Assembly: GCF_026341275.1 (NCBI RefSeq)
Contig: NZ_JAIFZO010000002.1
Span: 3,874,118-3,938,117, forward strand
DNA from: Streptomyces ortus
Lineage (GTDB): Bacteria > Actinomycetota > Actinomycetes > Streptomycetales > Streptomycetaceae
Length of the DNA stretch: 64,000 nt
Direction of reading: 5' to 3'
Both the position numbers and the translations under genes were made by a program. How positions within the stretch are numbered: the stretch's first letter is position 1; each line of letters begins with the position of its first letter. Shown one piece after another: positions 7,832 through 17,502 of the stretch. The notes under the pieces are model-generated. The model searched no databases, had not been told where the DNA came from, and was given only the letters and a program-made list of their open reading frames with translations.

Positions 7832-10072
7832 GTGTTCAGACCGACCGGATCCACCAGATCGACCGGAGCACCGGGCCGCCGCCGGATACCCACCCTGCTC
7901 ACCGCCCTCGCCCTGGTGGCGTCGGCGGCGAGCGCCGTGGCCGCGGCCCCGCCCGCGCCACGGGCCGAACAGGCCGCCGCAGCCCTCCCCACCGGCTGGG
8001 CCACCGTCGTCAACGCGGGCAGCGGCAAGTGTGTCGACGCCCGGGGCGCCGGGACGGCCGACGGCACCGCCGTCCAGCAGTACGCGTGCAACAGCAGCCA
8101 GGCCCAGCAGTGGCAGCTGCGCGACACCTCCGACGGACGGGTACGGGTCGACAACCGAGCCGACGCCACCAAGAGCTGGGACGTCGCCGACGTCTCGGCC
8201 GCCGACGGCGCGCCCGTGCAGCTGTGGACGTACGGCGGCGGGACGAACCAGCAGTGGCAGCCGGTCGCCGACGCGGGCGGGGCGACCTATCACTTCGTGA
8301 ACCGCAACAGCGGCAAGTGCCTCGACGTGCCGAGCGCGTCGACCGCCGACGGCGTCCAGCTCCAGCAGTGGACCTGCAACGGCTCCGCGGCCCAGTCCTT
8401 CCGCGTCGACCCCGGGGACGTCCAGCAGCCGCCCGGCACACCGGACCTGGGCCCGAACGTCACCGTGTTCGACCCGTCCACCCCCGCCGCCACCGTCCAG
8501 AACAGCCTGAACGCGGCCTTCGCCCAGCAGGAGACCAATCAGTTCGGCACGGCCCGCAAAGCCTTCCTCTTCAAGCCGGGCACCTACGACGCGAACGCCA
8601 ACGTCGGCTTCTACACCCAGGTCGCGGGGCTCGGCCTCTCCCCCGACGACGTCACCATCCGGGGCGCGGTGCACGCCGAGGCCGACTGGTTCCAGGGCAA
8701 CGCCACCCAGAACTTCTGGCGCTCGGCGGAGAACCTGTCCGTCACACCGACCTCCGGCACCGACCGCTGGGCCGTCTCGCAGGCGGCCCCGTACCGCCGG
8801 ATGCATCTGCGCGGCAACCTCCAGCTCGACGACGGCGGCTGGTCGAGCGGCGGCTTCATGGCCGACACGAAGATCGACGGACAGGTCAGGTCGGGCTCGC
8901 AGCAGCAGTGGCTGTCGCGGAACACCGACTGGTCGAGCTGGACGGGCTCGAACTGGAACATGGTCTTCGTCGGCGCCCAGAACGCCCCCGCGAACACCTT
9001 CCCCAGCCCCCCGTACACCACGGTCGACCGCACACCCGTCTCCCGTGAGAAGCCCTTCCTGTACGTCGACTCGGCCGGCGCGTACAAGGTGTTCGTCCCC
9101 GCCGTACGCACCGACTCACGCGGCACCACCTGGGCGGCCGGCACCCCGGCGGGCACCTCGCTGCCCCTGTCGGACTTCTTCGTCGTCAAGCCCGGCGCGA
9201 GCGCGGCACAGCTGAACGACGCCCTCGCGCAGGGCAAGAACCTGCTGGTCACCCCGGGCGTCTACCACCTGAACCAGACCCTGAAGGTGACCCGCCCCGA
9301 CACCGTCGTACTGGGCCTCGGCCTCGCCACGTTCATCCCGGACAACGGCGTCACGGCGATGACGGTCGCGGACGTCGACGGCGTCAAGCTCGCCGGGATC
9401 CTCTTCGACGCGGGCACCACCAACTCGGCGCAGCTCCTGGAGATGGGCCCGGGCGGCTCCTCCGCCGACCACGGCGGCAACCCCAGCTCCCTGCACGACG
9501 TGTTCTTCCGGGTCGGCGGCGCGGCCGTCGGCAAGGCCACCACCAGTCTCACGGTCAACAGCGACGACGTCATCGGCGACCATCTGTGGATCTGGCGCGC
9601 CGACCACGGCAACGGCGTCGGCTGGAACACCAACACCGCCGACACCGGGCTCGTGGTCAACGGCGACGACGTCACCATGTACGGCCTGTTCGTCGAGCAC
9701 TACCAGAAGCACCAGACGATCTGGAACGGCAACGGCGGGCGCACGTACTTCTACCAGAACGAGATGCCCTACGACCCGCCCAACCAGGCGGCCTGGATGA
9801 ACGGCTCCACGCAGGGCTACGCCGCCTACAAGGTCGCCAACTCCGTGACCGGCCACCAGGTGTACGGCTTCGGCAGCTACTGCTACTTCAACGTGAACCC
9901 GGCCGTCACCGCGGAACACGCCATCGAGGCGCCGAACTCGGCGAACGTGCGCTTCCGCAGCATGGTGACGGTCTCGCTCGGCGGCACCGGCACGATCCGC
10001 CACGTCGTCAACGACCGCGGCGGCCCGTCCAACTCCGCGACCAACGTCGCCAATCTCGTCAGCTACCCGTGA
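7832..10072 (+). CDS. Secreted CBM13 (ricin-type lectin) protein with a right-handed beta-helix domain
   Basis: A 746-residue exported protein. An Arg-rich signal sequence ends near AAAPPAPRAEQ. One ricin-B/CBM13 domain (about 55-190) follows, with QxW repeats (QQWQL, QQWQP, QSFRV) and cysteines at GKCVDARG and GKCLDVPS. The remaining 550 residues show parallel beta-helix patterning of the pectate-lyase/GH55-like type (DDVTIRGAVHAEADWFQGN, FLYVDSAGAYKVFVP, GVYHLNQTLKVTRPDTVVLGLG). Some Streptomyces homologues are, as I recall, misannotated as adenylyl cyclase; no cyclase motif is visible. The likely role is binding and perhaps cleaving an extracellular polysaccharide. GTG 7832 follows AGGAG at 7822-7826. 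The ThuA-like gene begins 35 bases downstream, probably in the same transcript. Confidence 0.78.
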   Translation: MFRPTGSTRSTGAPGRRRIPTLLTALALVASAASAVAAAPPAPRAEQAAAALPTGWATVVNAGSGKCVDARGAGTADGTAVQQYACNSSQAQQWQLRDTSDGRVRVDNRADATKSWDVADVSAADGAPVQLWTYGGGTNQQWQPVADAGGATYHFVNRNSGKCLDVPSASTADGVQLQQWTCNGSAAQSFRVDPGDVQQPPGTPDLGPNVTVFDPSTPAATVQNSLNAAFAQQETNQFGTARKAFLFKPGTYDANANVGFYTQVAGLGLSPDDVTIRGAVHAEADWFQGNATQNFWRSAENLSVTPTSGTDRWAVSQAAPYRRMHLRGNLQLDDGGWSSGGFMADTKIDGQVRSGSQQQWLSRNTDWSSWTGSNWNMVFVGAQNAPANTFPSPPYTTVDRTPVSREKPFLYVDSAGAYKVFVPAVRTDSRGTTWAAGTPAGTSLPLSDFFVVKPGASAAQLNDALAQGKNLLVTPGVYHLNQTLKVTRPDTVVLGLGLATFIPDNGVTAMTVADVDGVKLAGILFDAGTTNSAQLLEMGPGGSSADHGGNPSSLHDVFFRVGGAAVGKATTSLTVNSDDVIGDHLWIWRADHGNGVGWNTNTADTGLVVNGDDVTMYGLFVEHYQKHQTIWNGNGGRTYFYQNEMPYDPPNQAAWMNGSTQGYAAYKVANSVTGHQVYGFGSYCYFNVNPAVTAEHAIEAPNSANVRFRSMVTVSLGGTGTIRHVVNDRGGPSNSATNVANLVSYP

Positions 10073-10107
10073 CCACACACGGGGAAGCCGCCAGGAAGGG
10101 GCACCTC

Positions 10108-10992
10108 ATGAACGACGGCATCAGAACGTCCGGACCGGTACGCATCGCCCTGCAACTGCTCGTGCTGCTGGCCACCCTGCTGGGACTGGCGGCGCCACCC
10201 GCCCACGCGGCCCGGGACACGGCACCGAAGGCGGCCCCCTTCAAGGTGCTCGCCCTCTACAGCGGCACGTGGGACGCCGCGCACATCAGCTTCGTCCGCG
10301 AGGCCAACCAGTGGTTCCCCGCCCGGGCCGCCGAGAACGGCTTCACCTACACGGCGAGCACCAACTGGAACCTGCTGGCCAACGGGGGCGTCGACGCGTA
10401 CCAGGTCGTCCTCTTCCTGGACGACCTGCCGCAGAGCGCCGCCCAGCGGTCCGGCTTCGAGCGGTACATGCGCGCGGGCGGCGGCTGGCTGGGCTTCCAC
10501 GTCTGCGCCTTCACGACCGAGGCGCAGCAATGGCCCTGGTACCACCAGCAGTTCCTCGGCAGCGGCAATTTCAAGTCGAACACCTGGGGCCCGACGTCGG
10601 CCACTCTGCGCGTGGAGGACCGCACCCACCCCGCCACCGGCGGCCTGCCCGCCACCTTCGCGTCGCCGGTCAACGAGTGGTACAGCTGGTCGAACGACCT
10701 ACGACGCAATCCGGACATCAGGATCCTGGCCTCCATCGATCAGAGCAGCTTCCCGGTGGGCACTGATCCGAACCAGACCTGGTACAGCGGCTACTACCCG
10801 GTTCTGTGGACCAACACGAAGTACCGGATGCTGTACGCGAACGTCGGTCACAACGCGATGGACTACGCGACGGACACCCCGCTGTCGTCCACCTTCGCCA
10901 GTGCCTCCCAGAACCGTTTTCTGCTCGACGGTCTGAAGTGGCTCGGTGGCGCAGCGCAACGAGATCAGGACAGGCCGATCGTCCGTTCGTGA
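10108..10992 (+). CDS. Secreted ThuA-domain protein
   Basis: A 294-residue protein with an N-terminal signal segment (IALQLLVLLATLLGLAAPPAHA) and a ThuA-like class-I glutamine-amidotransferase-fold domain: FKVLALYSGTWDAAHISFV, then VVLFLDDLPQSAAQ, GGGWLGFHVCAF, HPATGGLP, NEWYSW, RMLYANVGHNAMDY. ThuA is linked to trehalose/disaccharide utilisation in rhizobia, and secreted ThuA domains often accompany carbohydrate-active enzymes. It follows the CBM13 beta-helix gene by 35 bases, so the pair probably acts on the same extracellular glycan. ATG 10108 has AGGAAGGGG a few bases upstream. The catalytic status is uncertain. Confidence 0.8.
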   Translation: MNDGIRTSGPVRIALQLLVLLATLLGLAAPPAHAARDTAPKAAPFKVLALYSGTWDAAHISFVREANQWFPARAAENGFTYTASTNWNLLANGGVDAYQVVLFLDDLPQSAAQRSGFERYMRAGGGWLGFHVCAFTTEAQQWPWYHQQFLGSGNFKSNTWGPTSATLRVEDRTHPATGGLPATFASPVNEWYSWSNDLRRNPDIRILASIDQSSFPVGTDPNQTWYSGYYPVLWTNTKYRMLYANVGHNAMDYATDTPLSSTFASASQNRFLLDGLKWLGGAAQRDQDRPIVRS

Positions 10993-11082
10993 CCCAACTC
11001 CCGCCGTCGTGGGCTAGATTTCGAACGCCCTCGATTCCGGACTCCATCGGAGGGGCGCTCTGAGGAGATTCTGGAGCGGCAC

Positions 11083-12996
11083 ATGCACCCCTTGGAAGTA
11101 TCCAGACAGGCCTCGCCCCTGATGCAGGGAGGGCTCGCGGACAGTCTCTTCGAGACAGCCGAACGCGATCCCTTCCTGCCACAACTGGCACGCCGCTCCG
11201 ACACCTCTCCCGCAGCCTGGTCGCAGGTCACCGCGATCGAGCTGCGGGACCAGGTGGTGGACGTGGCACGGGGCTTCATCGCGGCCGGGATCTTCCCCGG
11301 CCACCGGGTGGCCGTCATGGCACGCACCCGCTACGAGTGGACGGTGCTCAGCTACGCCCTGTGGACGGTGGGCGCCGAGATCGTCCCGATCTACCCGACC
11401 TCCTCGCACGAGCAGGTCGCGTGGATCCTCAAGGACGCGGGCTGCGTCGCCGTGGTGGTGGAGGACGAGCAGGGCATCATGACGGTCGGCTCGGTGTGCG
11501 CCACGCTGCCCGCCCTGCGGCACGTCTGGCAGCTCGACGCCGGGGCGCTGGCGGACCTGGCCGAGGCGGGCCTGTCGGTGCCGGTCACCACGGTCGAGTC
11601 GATGCGCCGGATCGTGCTGCCGGACTCGACGGCCGTCATCGCCTACACCTCGGGCACGACGGGGCATCCCAAGGGCTGCGCACTGAGCCACAGCAGCCTG
11701 GCGAGCCCGTGCGACACCCTGCTGGCCGGATGGGGGCACACCGCCGCGCCGCCCGGGCAGCAGCCGGCCGTCCTGGCCTTCCTGCCCTTCTCACACGTGT
11801 ACGGCCTCATGATCCAGGGGCTGTGCATGCGCGGCGGGATCCTCATGGGCCACGAACCCGATCTGCGCGCGCAGACACTGGTCGACTCCCTGCTGTCGTT
11901 CCGGCCCACCTATGTCTACGCGGTGCCGTTCGTCTTCGAGAAGTTGTTCAAGAACTTCCTGCGCAAGGCCGAGGAGGCGGGCAAGGGCGCCCTGTTCGAG
12001 CGTGCCGTCCGTACCGCGCAGGAGTTCGCGGCGGCGGCCGAGCGGCAGCGGCTGGGCACCGGTGCGGGCCCCGGCCTCGATCTGCGGCTGCAGCACGCCG
12101 TCTACGAGAAGACGGTGTACCGCAAGCTGCGGGCGGCCCTCGGCGGCAGGGTCTGCGGGGCCGTCTCGGGCGGCTCGCCCCTTAACCGTGACCTGGCCCT
12201 GTTCTACGCGGGCATCGGCATCTTCGTGCACGACGGTTACGGGCTCACGGAGACGAGCGGCGGCATCACGGCCCAGCCCGTCGGCCGGGAGAAGTTCGGC
12301 ACGGTGGGACAGCCGCTGCCCGACACGGACATCCATGTGGCCGAGGACGGGGAGATCCTCGTCCGGGGGCCGTCGGTGTTCCAGGGCTATGTCAACGACG
12401 AGGAGGGCAACCGGGCCGCGCTGTACAACGGCTGGCTGGCCACCGGTGACATCGGCAGGCTCGACGAACAGGGCTATCTGAGCATCACCGGCCGCAAGAA
12501 GGACATCGTGATCACGAGCGGCGGCAAGAGTGTCGCCCCCGCCGCTCTCGAAGAGCGTCTGCGGGTCCATCCGCTGGTCCACCAGGCGGTCGTCGTGGGG
12601 GACAACCGGCCGTGTGTGGGGGCCCTGATCACCCTCGACCCCGAGTACCTCGCCCACTGGCGCTCGGTGCACGCGGTGCCGGGTGACGCCCACGACCGCG
12701 AACTGCGCGAGGAGCACGCCCTGCGGGAGGAGATCAACCGTGCCGTCGGCGCGGCCAACTCCACCGTGTCGCGCTCGGAGTCCATCCGGGTGTACCGGGT
12801 GCTGCCGGAGGCGTTCGACCTGGCCAACGGGCTGCTCACGCCATCGATGAAGCTGCGCAGGGACGCCATCGCGGAGCGGTACGCGGCCGAGATCGAGGCG
12901 ATGTACCAGTCGTCGTCGCGCACTCCCCGGGCCCTGCCGCCCGCGCCCGCCAACGATCCCCTCAGCTGGGACGAGTCGGACAACGTCTTCGGGTGA
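11083..12996 (+). CDS. Long-chain acyl-CoA synthetase (AMP-dependent ligase)
   Basis: A 637-residue cytoplasmic adenylate-forming enzyme that activates fatty acids to acyl-CoA through acyl-AMP. P-loop motif AYTSGTTGHPKGC at about 188-200, A5 motif DGYGLTETSGG near 385, TGDIGRLDEQGYLSITGRKKD near 455-475 (A7/A8 hinge Asp and Arg), and a C-terminal domain with SxGGKSVAP. Length and motifs match FadD15-type ligases. GGAG precedes ATG 11083 by 6 bases. Upstream ThuA and downstream lipoprotein genes are on the same strand, but the gaps of 90 and 61 bases leave co-transcription open. Confidence 0.92.
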   Translation: MHPLEVSRQASPLMQGGLADSLFETAERDPFLPQLARRSDTSPAAWSQVTAIELRDQVVDVARGFIAAGIFPGHRVAVMARTRYEWTVLSYALWTVGAEIVPIYPTSSHEQVAWILKDAGCVAVVVEDEQGIMTVGSVCATLPALRHVWQLDAGALADLAEAGLSVPVTTVESMRRIVLPDSTAVIAYTSGTTGHPKGCALSHSSLASPCDTLLAGWGHTAAPPGQQPAVLAFLPFSHVYGLMIQGLCMRGGILMGHEPDLRAQTLVDSLLSFRPTYVYAVPFVFEKLFKNFLRKAEEAGKGALFERAVRTAQEFAAAAERQRLGTGAGPGLDLRLQHAVYEKTVYRKLRAALGGRVCGAVSGGSPLNRDLALFYAGIGIFVHDGYGLTETSGGITAQPVGREKFGTVGQPLPDTDIHVAEDGEILVRGPSVFQGYVNDEEGNRAALYNGWLATGDIGRLDEQGYLSITGRKKDIVITSGGKSVAPAALEERLRVHPLVHQAVVVGDNRPCVGALITLDPEYLAHWRSVHAVPGDAHDRELREEHALREEINRAVGAANSTVSRSESIRVYRVLPEAFDLANGLLTPSMKLRRDAIAERYAAEIEAMYQSSSRTPRALPPAPANDPLSWDESDNVFG

Positions 12997-13057
12997 TCCG
13001 GCGCCGGCACCTCGTGCCACGCGCCGGGAGCCGGGAGCCGGGAGCCTGGGGAGACAC

Positions 13058-13666
13058 ATGCGACGAGTACAGGGCGCCCACTGGTCGCTCCGGGCGGCGA
13101 CGGCGGCAGCGGCGGCGCTCCTGATCTGCACCGCCGCCTGCGGGAGCACGGACGCGGGCGCCGGCGGCGAGGGCACGGGGGAATCCCGCAGCGCCTCACC
13201 CGCCCCGTCGCACGCCCGCTTCGTCGCGGACATCCCGTGGTCAGACGGCGGGCGCGTGGGCATGTACTACGCGGCCGGGCGCGGGCTGATGGAGCAGCAC
13301 AAGAACACCGCGGGCGGACCGTGGAGCAGGCCCCGTCTGGTGTACGCGACGGAGGGTGACGCCTGCCAGAGCATCACGCTCAAGGCCTTCGGCGACACGG
13401 TCACGGCGATCGCCGACTGGGGTGTGTACTGCGCGGACGGCGAACCGCCGACGGAGTCGGTCGCGGCGGTGGGTACGAGGAAACTGGCGGCCTGGGACAC
13501 CAAGTCGACCGAGGACTTCGACGGCTGGGAGAAGGCCGCGTCCGTGCCCGGCACCGAGGACCTGCTGTTCACGAGATCGTCCACCGAGTGGCTCACGCGC
13601 CTGCGCTGGAGCCCGACGGGCGGCTTCGGCGAGGTCGAGGACATCCGCCGCGGGAATCCGTCCTAA
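13058..13666 (+). CDS. Putative lipoprotein of unknown function
   Basis: A 202-residue protein with an Arg-containing n-region, an Ala-rich hydrophobic core and a lipobox-like LICTAAC (Cys about residue 28), followed by a Gly/Ser/Ala linker. The mature domain (YYAAGRGLMEQHKNTAGGPWSRPRLVYATEGDACQSITLKAF at the start) has two further cysteines and ends in beta-rich sequence. I recognise no enzyme motif; it resembles Streptomyces extracytoplasmic proteins of unknown function. GGGGAG lies 6 bases before ATG 13058. A tandem GCCGGGA triplet repeat sits just upstream. Confidence 0.7.
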   Translation: MRRVQGAHWSLRAATAAAAALLICTAACGSTDAGAGGEGTGESRSASPAPSHARFVADIPWSDGGRVGMYYAAGRGLMEQHKNTAGGPWSRPRLVYATEGDACQSITLKAFGDTVTAIADWGVYCADGEPPTESVAAVGTRKLAAWDTKSTEDFDGWEKAASVPGTEDLLFTRSSTEWLTRLRWSPTGGFGEVEDIRRGNPS

Positions 13667-13734
13667 GACTGCGCCGACCGCCTCCGACCACGTCTCGTGA
13701 CCGTGCGCGGGAGAATTTGTGTCGTACGCGCTTC

Positions 13735-13764
13735 TTGACGCCTCTTGATCGAGCGACTTACTTT
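13735..13764 (+). promoter_or_regulatory. Predicted promoter for the GH106-like gene
   Basis: TTGACG at 13735-13740, an 18-base spacer, TACTTT at 13759-13764. A CGATT-AAAA-CGATT direct repeat lies downstream at about 13777-13790 in the leader and could be an operator. The start codon is at 13860. Confidence 0.4.
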
Positions 13765-13859
13765 CGCAGCGTCGCAGCGATTAAAACGATTCAACTCCCC
13801 GGGCCCTTCAGGGGGTCCTCTTTGTGCTGCCCTCCGAGCTCCAAGAGTGGACAAGAACC

Positions 13860-16800
13860 ATGAACGACCACACCGCAGTTCCCCGGGCGGGTCTCCCGCG
13901 CCGTACCGTCCTCGCCGCGGCGGCGGCCACGGCAGCCGCCGCCGGCGTCCTCGACCGGGCGGCGCCCGGCAGCGCCTCGGCCGCCACCGCGGGAGCCACC
14001 GGCTCCTCCGCCCCGCGTTTCGCCGACCCGGGCCGCGCGGTGCGCCCGAAGTTCCGCTGGTGGTGGCCCGACGGCCTGGTGCAGCCGGACGAGATCAGAC
14101 GGGAGATCGACCAGATCGCCGACGCGGGCTTCGGCGGTGCCGAGATAGCCGCCGTCCACCACAGCGTCAGCGACACCTCCTCCCTGGACACGGCCCGCCG
14201 CGGCTGGGGAACCGCCGCCTGGGTCGCGGGAGTCGAGGCCGCGCTGAGCCAGGCCGCCCGTCGCGGTCTCACCGTGGACCTCACCGTCGGGCCCAGCTGG
14301 CCCGCCGCCGTACCCGGCATCACCCCCGACAGCGACGCGGCCGTCAAGGAACTGGCCCACGGAGCGGCCACCCTGGCTCCGGGCGCCTCGTTCTCCGGCC
14401 CCGTCCCCGAGCCCGTGCACGAGGCCGCGCCGGGTGTGACCGCGCGGCGGCTGCTCCTGGTGCAGGCGGCCCGGGTGAACACCGCGAACTCCACCCGTAA
14501 GGAGACCGGCCTCGACCTGGACTCGGTGCGCGACCTCACCTCCACCGTCACCGGCGGCGCCCTCGACTGGACCGCGCCCGACGACGGCACCTGGGTGGTG
14601 ATCTCGTACTGGGTACGCGGCTCGGGCCAGACCCCGGAGGCCGGACCGCACACCGACCCGCCCGCCTACGTCGTCGACCACTTCAGCGCGGCCGGCACGC
14701 GCGCGGTGACCGACTTCTGGGAGAAGCACATCCTCACGAAGTCCGTCCGCCGACTGCTGAAGGTCTCCGGCGGCGCGCTCTTCGAGGACTCCATCGAGCT
14801 GGAGACCGACGGACTGCAGTGGACACCGGGCCTGCCCGACGCGTTCCGCGACCACACCGGCCGCTCCCTGCTGCCGCTGCTGCCCGCCCTGGTCCTGGAC
14901 AACAGCAACCAGGTGTACGCCTTCGAGGCCGCCGTCACCCGCCAGATCCGGCACGACTTCTGGGAGACGGTCTCCACCCTCTTCAACAAGCACCACGTCA
15001 CGGCACTGCGCACCTGGGCCCACTCGCTCGGTCTGCAACTGCGGTCGCAGCCCTACGGGTTGCAGACCGACGCCATCGCCTCGGCCGCGATCCTCGACAT
15101 CCCCGAGGGCGAGTCACTGGGCTTCAAGAACCTCGACGACTACCGCTGCCTGGCCGGCGGCCGTGACATGGCCGGGAACACGGTGCTCTCGTGCGAGGCC
15201 GGCGCCTACGCGGGCGGCGCGTACAGCACCACCTGGCAGAGGTTCCTGCGCACCATGGGCGGCGCCTATGCCGCCGGGGTCAACCAGACGGTCGTCCACG
15301 GCTTCTCCTACGCCGAGTTCCCCGGCGTCAAGTGGCCCGGATACGCGGCCTTCACCCCGTACAAGGGTGTGGCCGGGTACGGCGAGTCCTGGGGTCCCAG
15401 ACATCCCACCTGGAAGCACGTCTCCGACGTCTCCGGCTACCTCGGCCGGGTCCACCAGGTGCTGCAGACCGGCAGGGCCAAGGCGGACGTGGCGGTGTTC
15501 CGGCAGACCGGCTACACGGCCACCGGCATCGGCGCGTCCTGGTTCACCTCGACGGGCGTCACCCTCGGCTGGAGCCACCAGTTCCTCAGCGGCCCGCTCC
15601 TCGACCTGCCCTCCGCCGTCGTGCGCAAGGGACGGCTCGCACCGGACGGCCCCGCGTACAAGGCCCTGTTCGTCGAGGGCGACTTCTTCTACGGGTCCAC
15701 GGTGACGCTCGCCCTGCGGGACGCGCGCGCCCTGCTGCGGTTCAGCCGGGCCGGACTGCCGATCGTGCTGCTCGGCGCCTGGGACACGGTGGTGCCGCCG
15801 GGGCTCCCGGACACCGGCGAGAGCGCCGAACTGCAGTCCGTGGTCAAGGAGTTGCTGGCCCGGCCGCTGGTCCGCACGGTCACCGACAAGACCCTGGTCG
15901 GCGACGCGCTCACCGCGCTCGGAGTGCGGCCCGACGTCACGTACGCGAGTGCGTCGACCCTCCTCAACGCGCACCGGGTGGCCGACGGCGTCGACTACTA
16001 CTATCTGTGCAACGGCAAGCACGCCGAGACGGTCAAGCCGGCGGTCGCCGCGATCGACCACGAGGTCACCCTGCACCGCACCACGGCCAAGGGTGTGCCG
16101 TACCTGCTGGATCCGTGGACCGGGAAGGCGGAGCGCGTCGCCCGCTACACCGAGGACGGCGACTCGGTCACCGTGCGGGTCACCCTTCAGCCCGCGGAGA
16201 CCCTCGTCGTGGCCATCGGCAGGCCGGGGCTCTTCGGTGACCGCAACGGCTCCCGCCCGTACGCCGTCGCCGGCGAGGCCGAGGAGGTGCGCTTCACCGA
16301 CGCGGGTCTCACCGTCCGGGCCACGGCCTCGGGCACGTACCGGACCTCGCTCTCCAGGGGACGCGCCGTCAGCGTCACGCTGAAGGACATCCCGGAGCCG
16401 ATGGAACTGACGTCATGGCGTCTGAGGGTGCAGGACTGGCGGCCCGGGGCCTCGGCGACCAGGACCACCGTCGTCGAGCACGAGTTGACACTGGACGCGC
16501 TGGTGCCCTGGTCGCAGATCCCCGAACTGGCGGACGTCTCGGGCATCGGCCGCTACCGCGCCACCGTCACGCTCGGCCGCGGCTGGACCGGCGGGCACGG
16601 CGCACGTCTGGAGCTGGGCTCGGTCACGGACACCTGCCGGGTCACGGTCAACGGCCACCGGCTCGACCCGGTCGACCAGATCCACCCCGTGGTGGACCTC
16701 GGCGGCCTGCTCGAACGCGGTACGAACACCATCGAGGTCGAGGTGGCCACCCCGCTCGCCAACCGCCTGCGGGTCAGCGACCCGGCCGTGTACGGCGGCC

Positions 16801-16871
16801 TGACCCGGGCGGCGTACGGCCTCCTGGGTCCGGTGCGACTGGTCCCGTACGGGGAGGTCCGGATCGCCTGA
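13860..16871 (+). CDS. Tat-exported GH106-like glycoside hydrolase (alpha-L-rhamnosidase family)
   Basis: A 1003-residue enzyme with a twin-arginine signal (LPRRTVLAAAAAT). The mature protein opens with KFRWWWPDGLVQPDEIRREIDQIADAGFGGAEI, typical of GH106 and related (beta/alpha)8 enzymes. Downstream are ALFEDSIELE (acidic cluster), LSCEAGAYAGGAYSTTWQRFLRTMGGAYAAGVNQTVVHGF and a C-terminal jelly-roll module (WTGGHGARLELG, CRVTVNGHRLDPVDQ, RGTNTIEVEVATPLANR). GH106 members release L-rhamnose from pectic rhamnogalacturonan; substrate specificity is not proven here. ATG 13860 starts the Tat signal directly; in-frame 13824 would add a nonsense leader. A hairpin follows at 16882-16918. Confidence 0.82.
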   Translation: MNDHTAVPRAGLPRRTVLAAAAATAAAAGVLDRAAPGSASAATAGATGSSAPRFADPGRAVRPKFRWWWPDGLVQPDEIRREIDQIADAGFGGAEIAAVHHSVSDTSSLDTARRGWGTAAWVAGVEAALSQAARRGLTVDLTVGPSWPAAVPGITPDSDAAVKELAHGAATLAPGASFSGPVPEPVHEAAPGVTARRLLLVQAARVNTANSTRKETGLDLDSVRDLTSTVTGGALDWTAPDDGTWVVISYWVRGSGQTPEAGPHTDPPAYVVDHFSAAGTRAVTDFWEKHILTKSVRRLLKVSGGALFEDSIELETDGLQWTPGLPDAFRDHTGRSLLPLLPALVLDNSNQVYAFEAAVTRQIRHDFWETVSTLFNKHHVTALRTWAHSLGLQLRSQPYGLQTDAIASAAILDIPEGESLGFKNLDDYRCLAGGRDMAGNTVLSCEAGAYAGGAYSTTWQRFLRTMGGAYAAGVNQTVVHGFSYAEFPGVKWPGYAAFTPYKGVAGYGESWGPRHPTWKHVSDVSGYLGRVHQVLQTGRAKADVAVFRQTGYTATGIGASWFTSTGVTLGWSHQFLSGPLLDLPSAVVRKGRLAPDGPAYKALFVEGDFFYGSTVTLALRDARALLRFSRAGLPIVLLGAWDTVVPPGLPDTGESAELQSVVKELLARPLVRTVTDKTLVGDALTALGVRPDVTYASASTLLNAHRVADGVDYYYLCNGKHAETVKPAVAAIDHEVTLHRTTAKGVPYLLDPWTGKAERVARYTEDGDSVTVRVTLQPAETLVVAIGRPGLFGDRNGSRPYAVAGEAEEVRFTDAGLTVRATASGTYRTSLSRGRAVSVTLKDIPEPMELTSWRLRVQDWRPGASATRTTVVEHELTLDALVPWSQIPELADVSGIGRYRATVTLGRGWTGGHGARLELGSVTDTCRVTVNGHRLDPVDQIHPVVDLGGLLERGTNTIEVEVATPLANRLRVSDPAVYGGLTRAAYGLLGPVRLVPYGEVRIA

Positions 16872-16881
16872 TCGGGTCAAC

Positions 16882-16918
16882 GGCCGACCGGGGCCGCGTA
16901 TACGGCGTCCGGTCGGCC
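16882..16918. terminator. Hairpin terminator between convergent genes
   Basis: Perfect 10-bp stem GGCCGACCGG / CCGGTCGGCC (16882-16891, 16909-16918) with a 17-base loop, 10 bases past the GH106 stop and 71 bases from the convergent regulator gene end. Confidence 0.6.
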
Positions 16919-16989
16919 CGACCCCCGCGTACGGCAGGACACCGGCCCGTGACCACCGGGGGAGGCGGTCGCGGGCCGATGTGTCGTCA

Positions 16990-17502
16990 CTACTCGGGCG
17001 CCGCACCCACGAGCGGCGCTTCGGGCACCGGCGCCGCCAGGACCGGTACCGGCAGCTCGCGGGGCGCGTGCCGGGCTTCGCGCAGGCTGGGCGCGGGTGC
17101 GGTCGGGACCAGCGGGGCGCGCTCCATGGCGCGGGCCCGGCGGGAGAACCAGACGATCCGTCCGCCGTCGCCCGTGGCACAGCACCCCCAGCCGTCGCTC
17201 AGCGCGGCGACACGGGCCAGCCATCCCCGCGTCGCGGACTCCGGGTGGGACTTCCCGTCGATGTCCGCGATGGCGGTGATCAGGTGCTGGCCGTTCCACC
17301 ACATCTCCAGCGTGGTGTTCTTGTCCGTCGCGTGGGCGTCGATCGTCCGCAGCAGCAGCTCGGCGCAGTGACAGACGGGCTCGACGAGGTTCTCCAGGTT
17401 CCAGTACCGGAGGTGGGCGGCCAGAATGCGGCTGACCTGATCGACCCGCTCCGGACTGACCTCCACGTCGAGGTGGTAGTAGCAGGGGACTACGGTCTTC
17501 AT
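16990..17502 (-). CDS. Degenerate RsbW/SpoIIAB-like ATPase-fold regulatory protein
   Basis: A 170-residue protein. SPERVDQVSRILAAHLRYWNLENLVEPVCHCAELLLRTIDAHA followed by DGWGCCATGDGGRIVWFSRR mirrors the layout of Streptomyces HATPase_c_2 anti-sigma-type kinases (ELVTNAVRHA helix, then WG-x-GKTVWF strand). The N-box Asn is replaced (ELLLRT) and the G1 box is reduced to DIDGKSH, so ATP binding may be lost. The C-terminal 40 residues are Pro/Ala-rich. GAGGAG sits 9 bases before ATG 17502. It diverges from DUF5133-glgE across a 16-bp palindrome, so it may regulate the glucan operon; that link is inferred from position only. Confidence 0.6.
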   Translation of the reverse strand: MKTVVPCYYHLDVEVSPERVDQVSRILAAHLRYWNLENLVEPVCHCAELLLRTIDAHATDKNTTLEMWWNGQHLITAIADIDGKSHPESATRGWLARVAALSDGWGCCATGDGGRIVWFSRRARAMERAPLVPTAPAPSLREARHAPRELPVPVLAAPVPEAPLVGAAPE

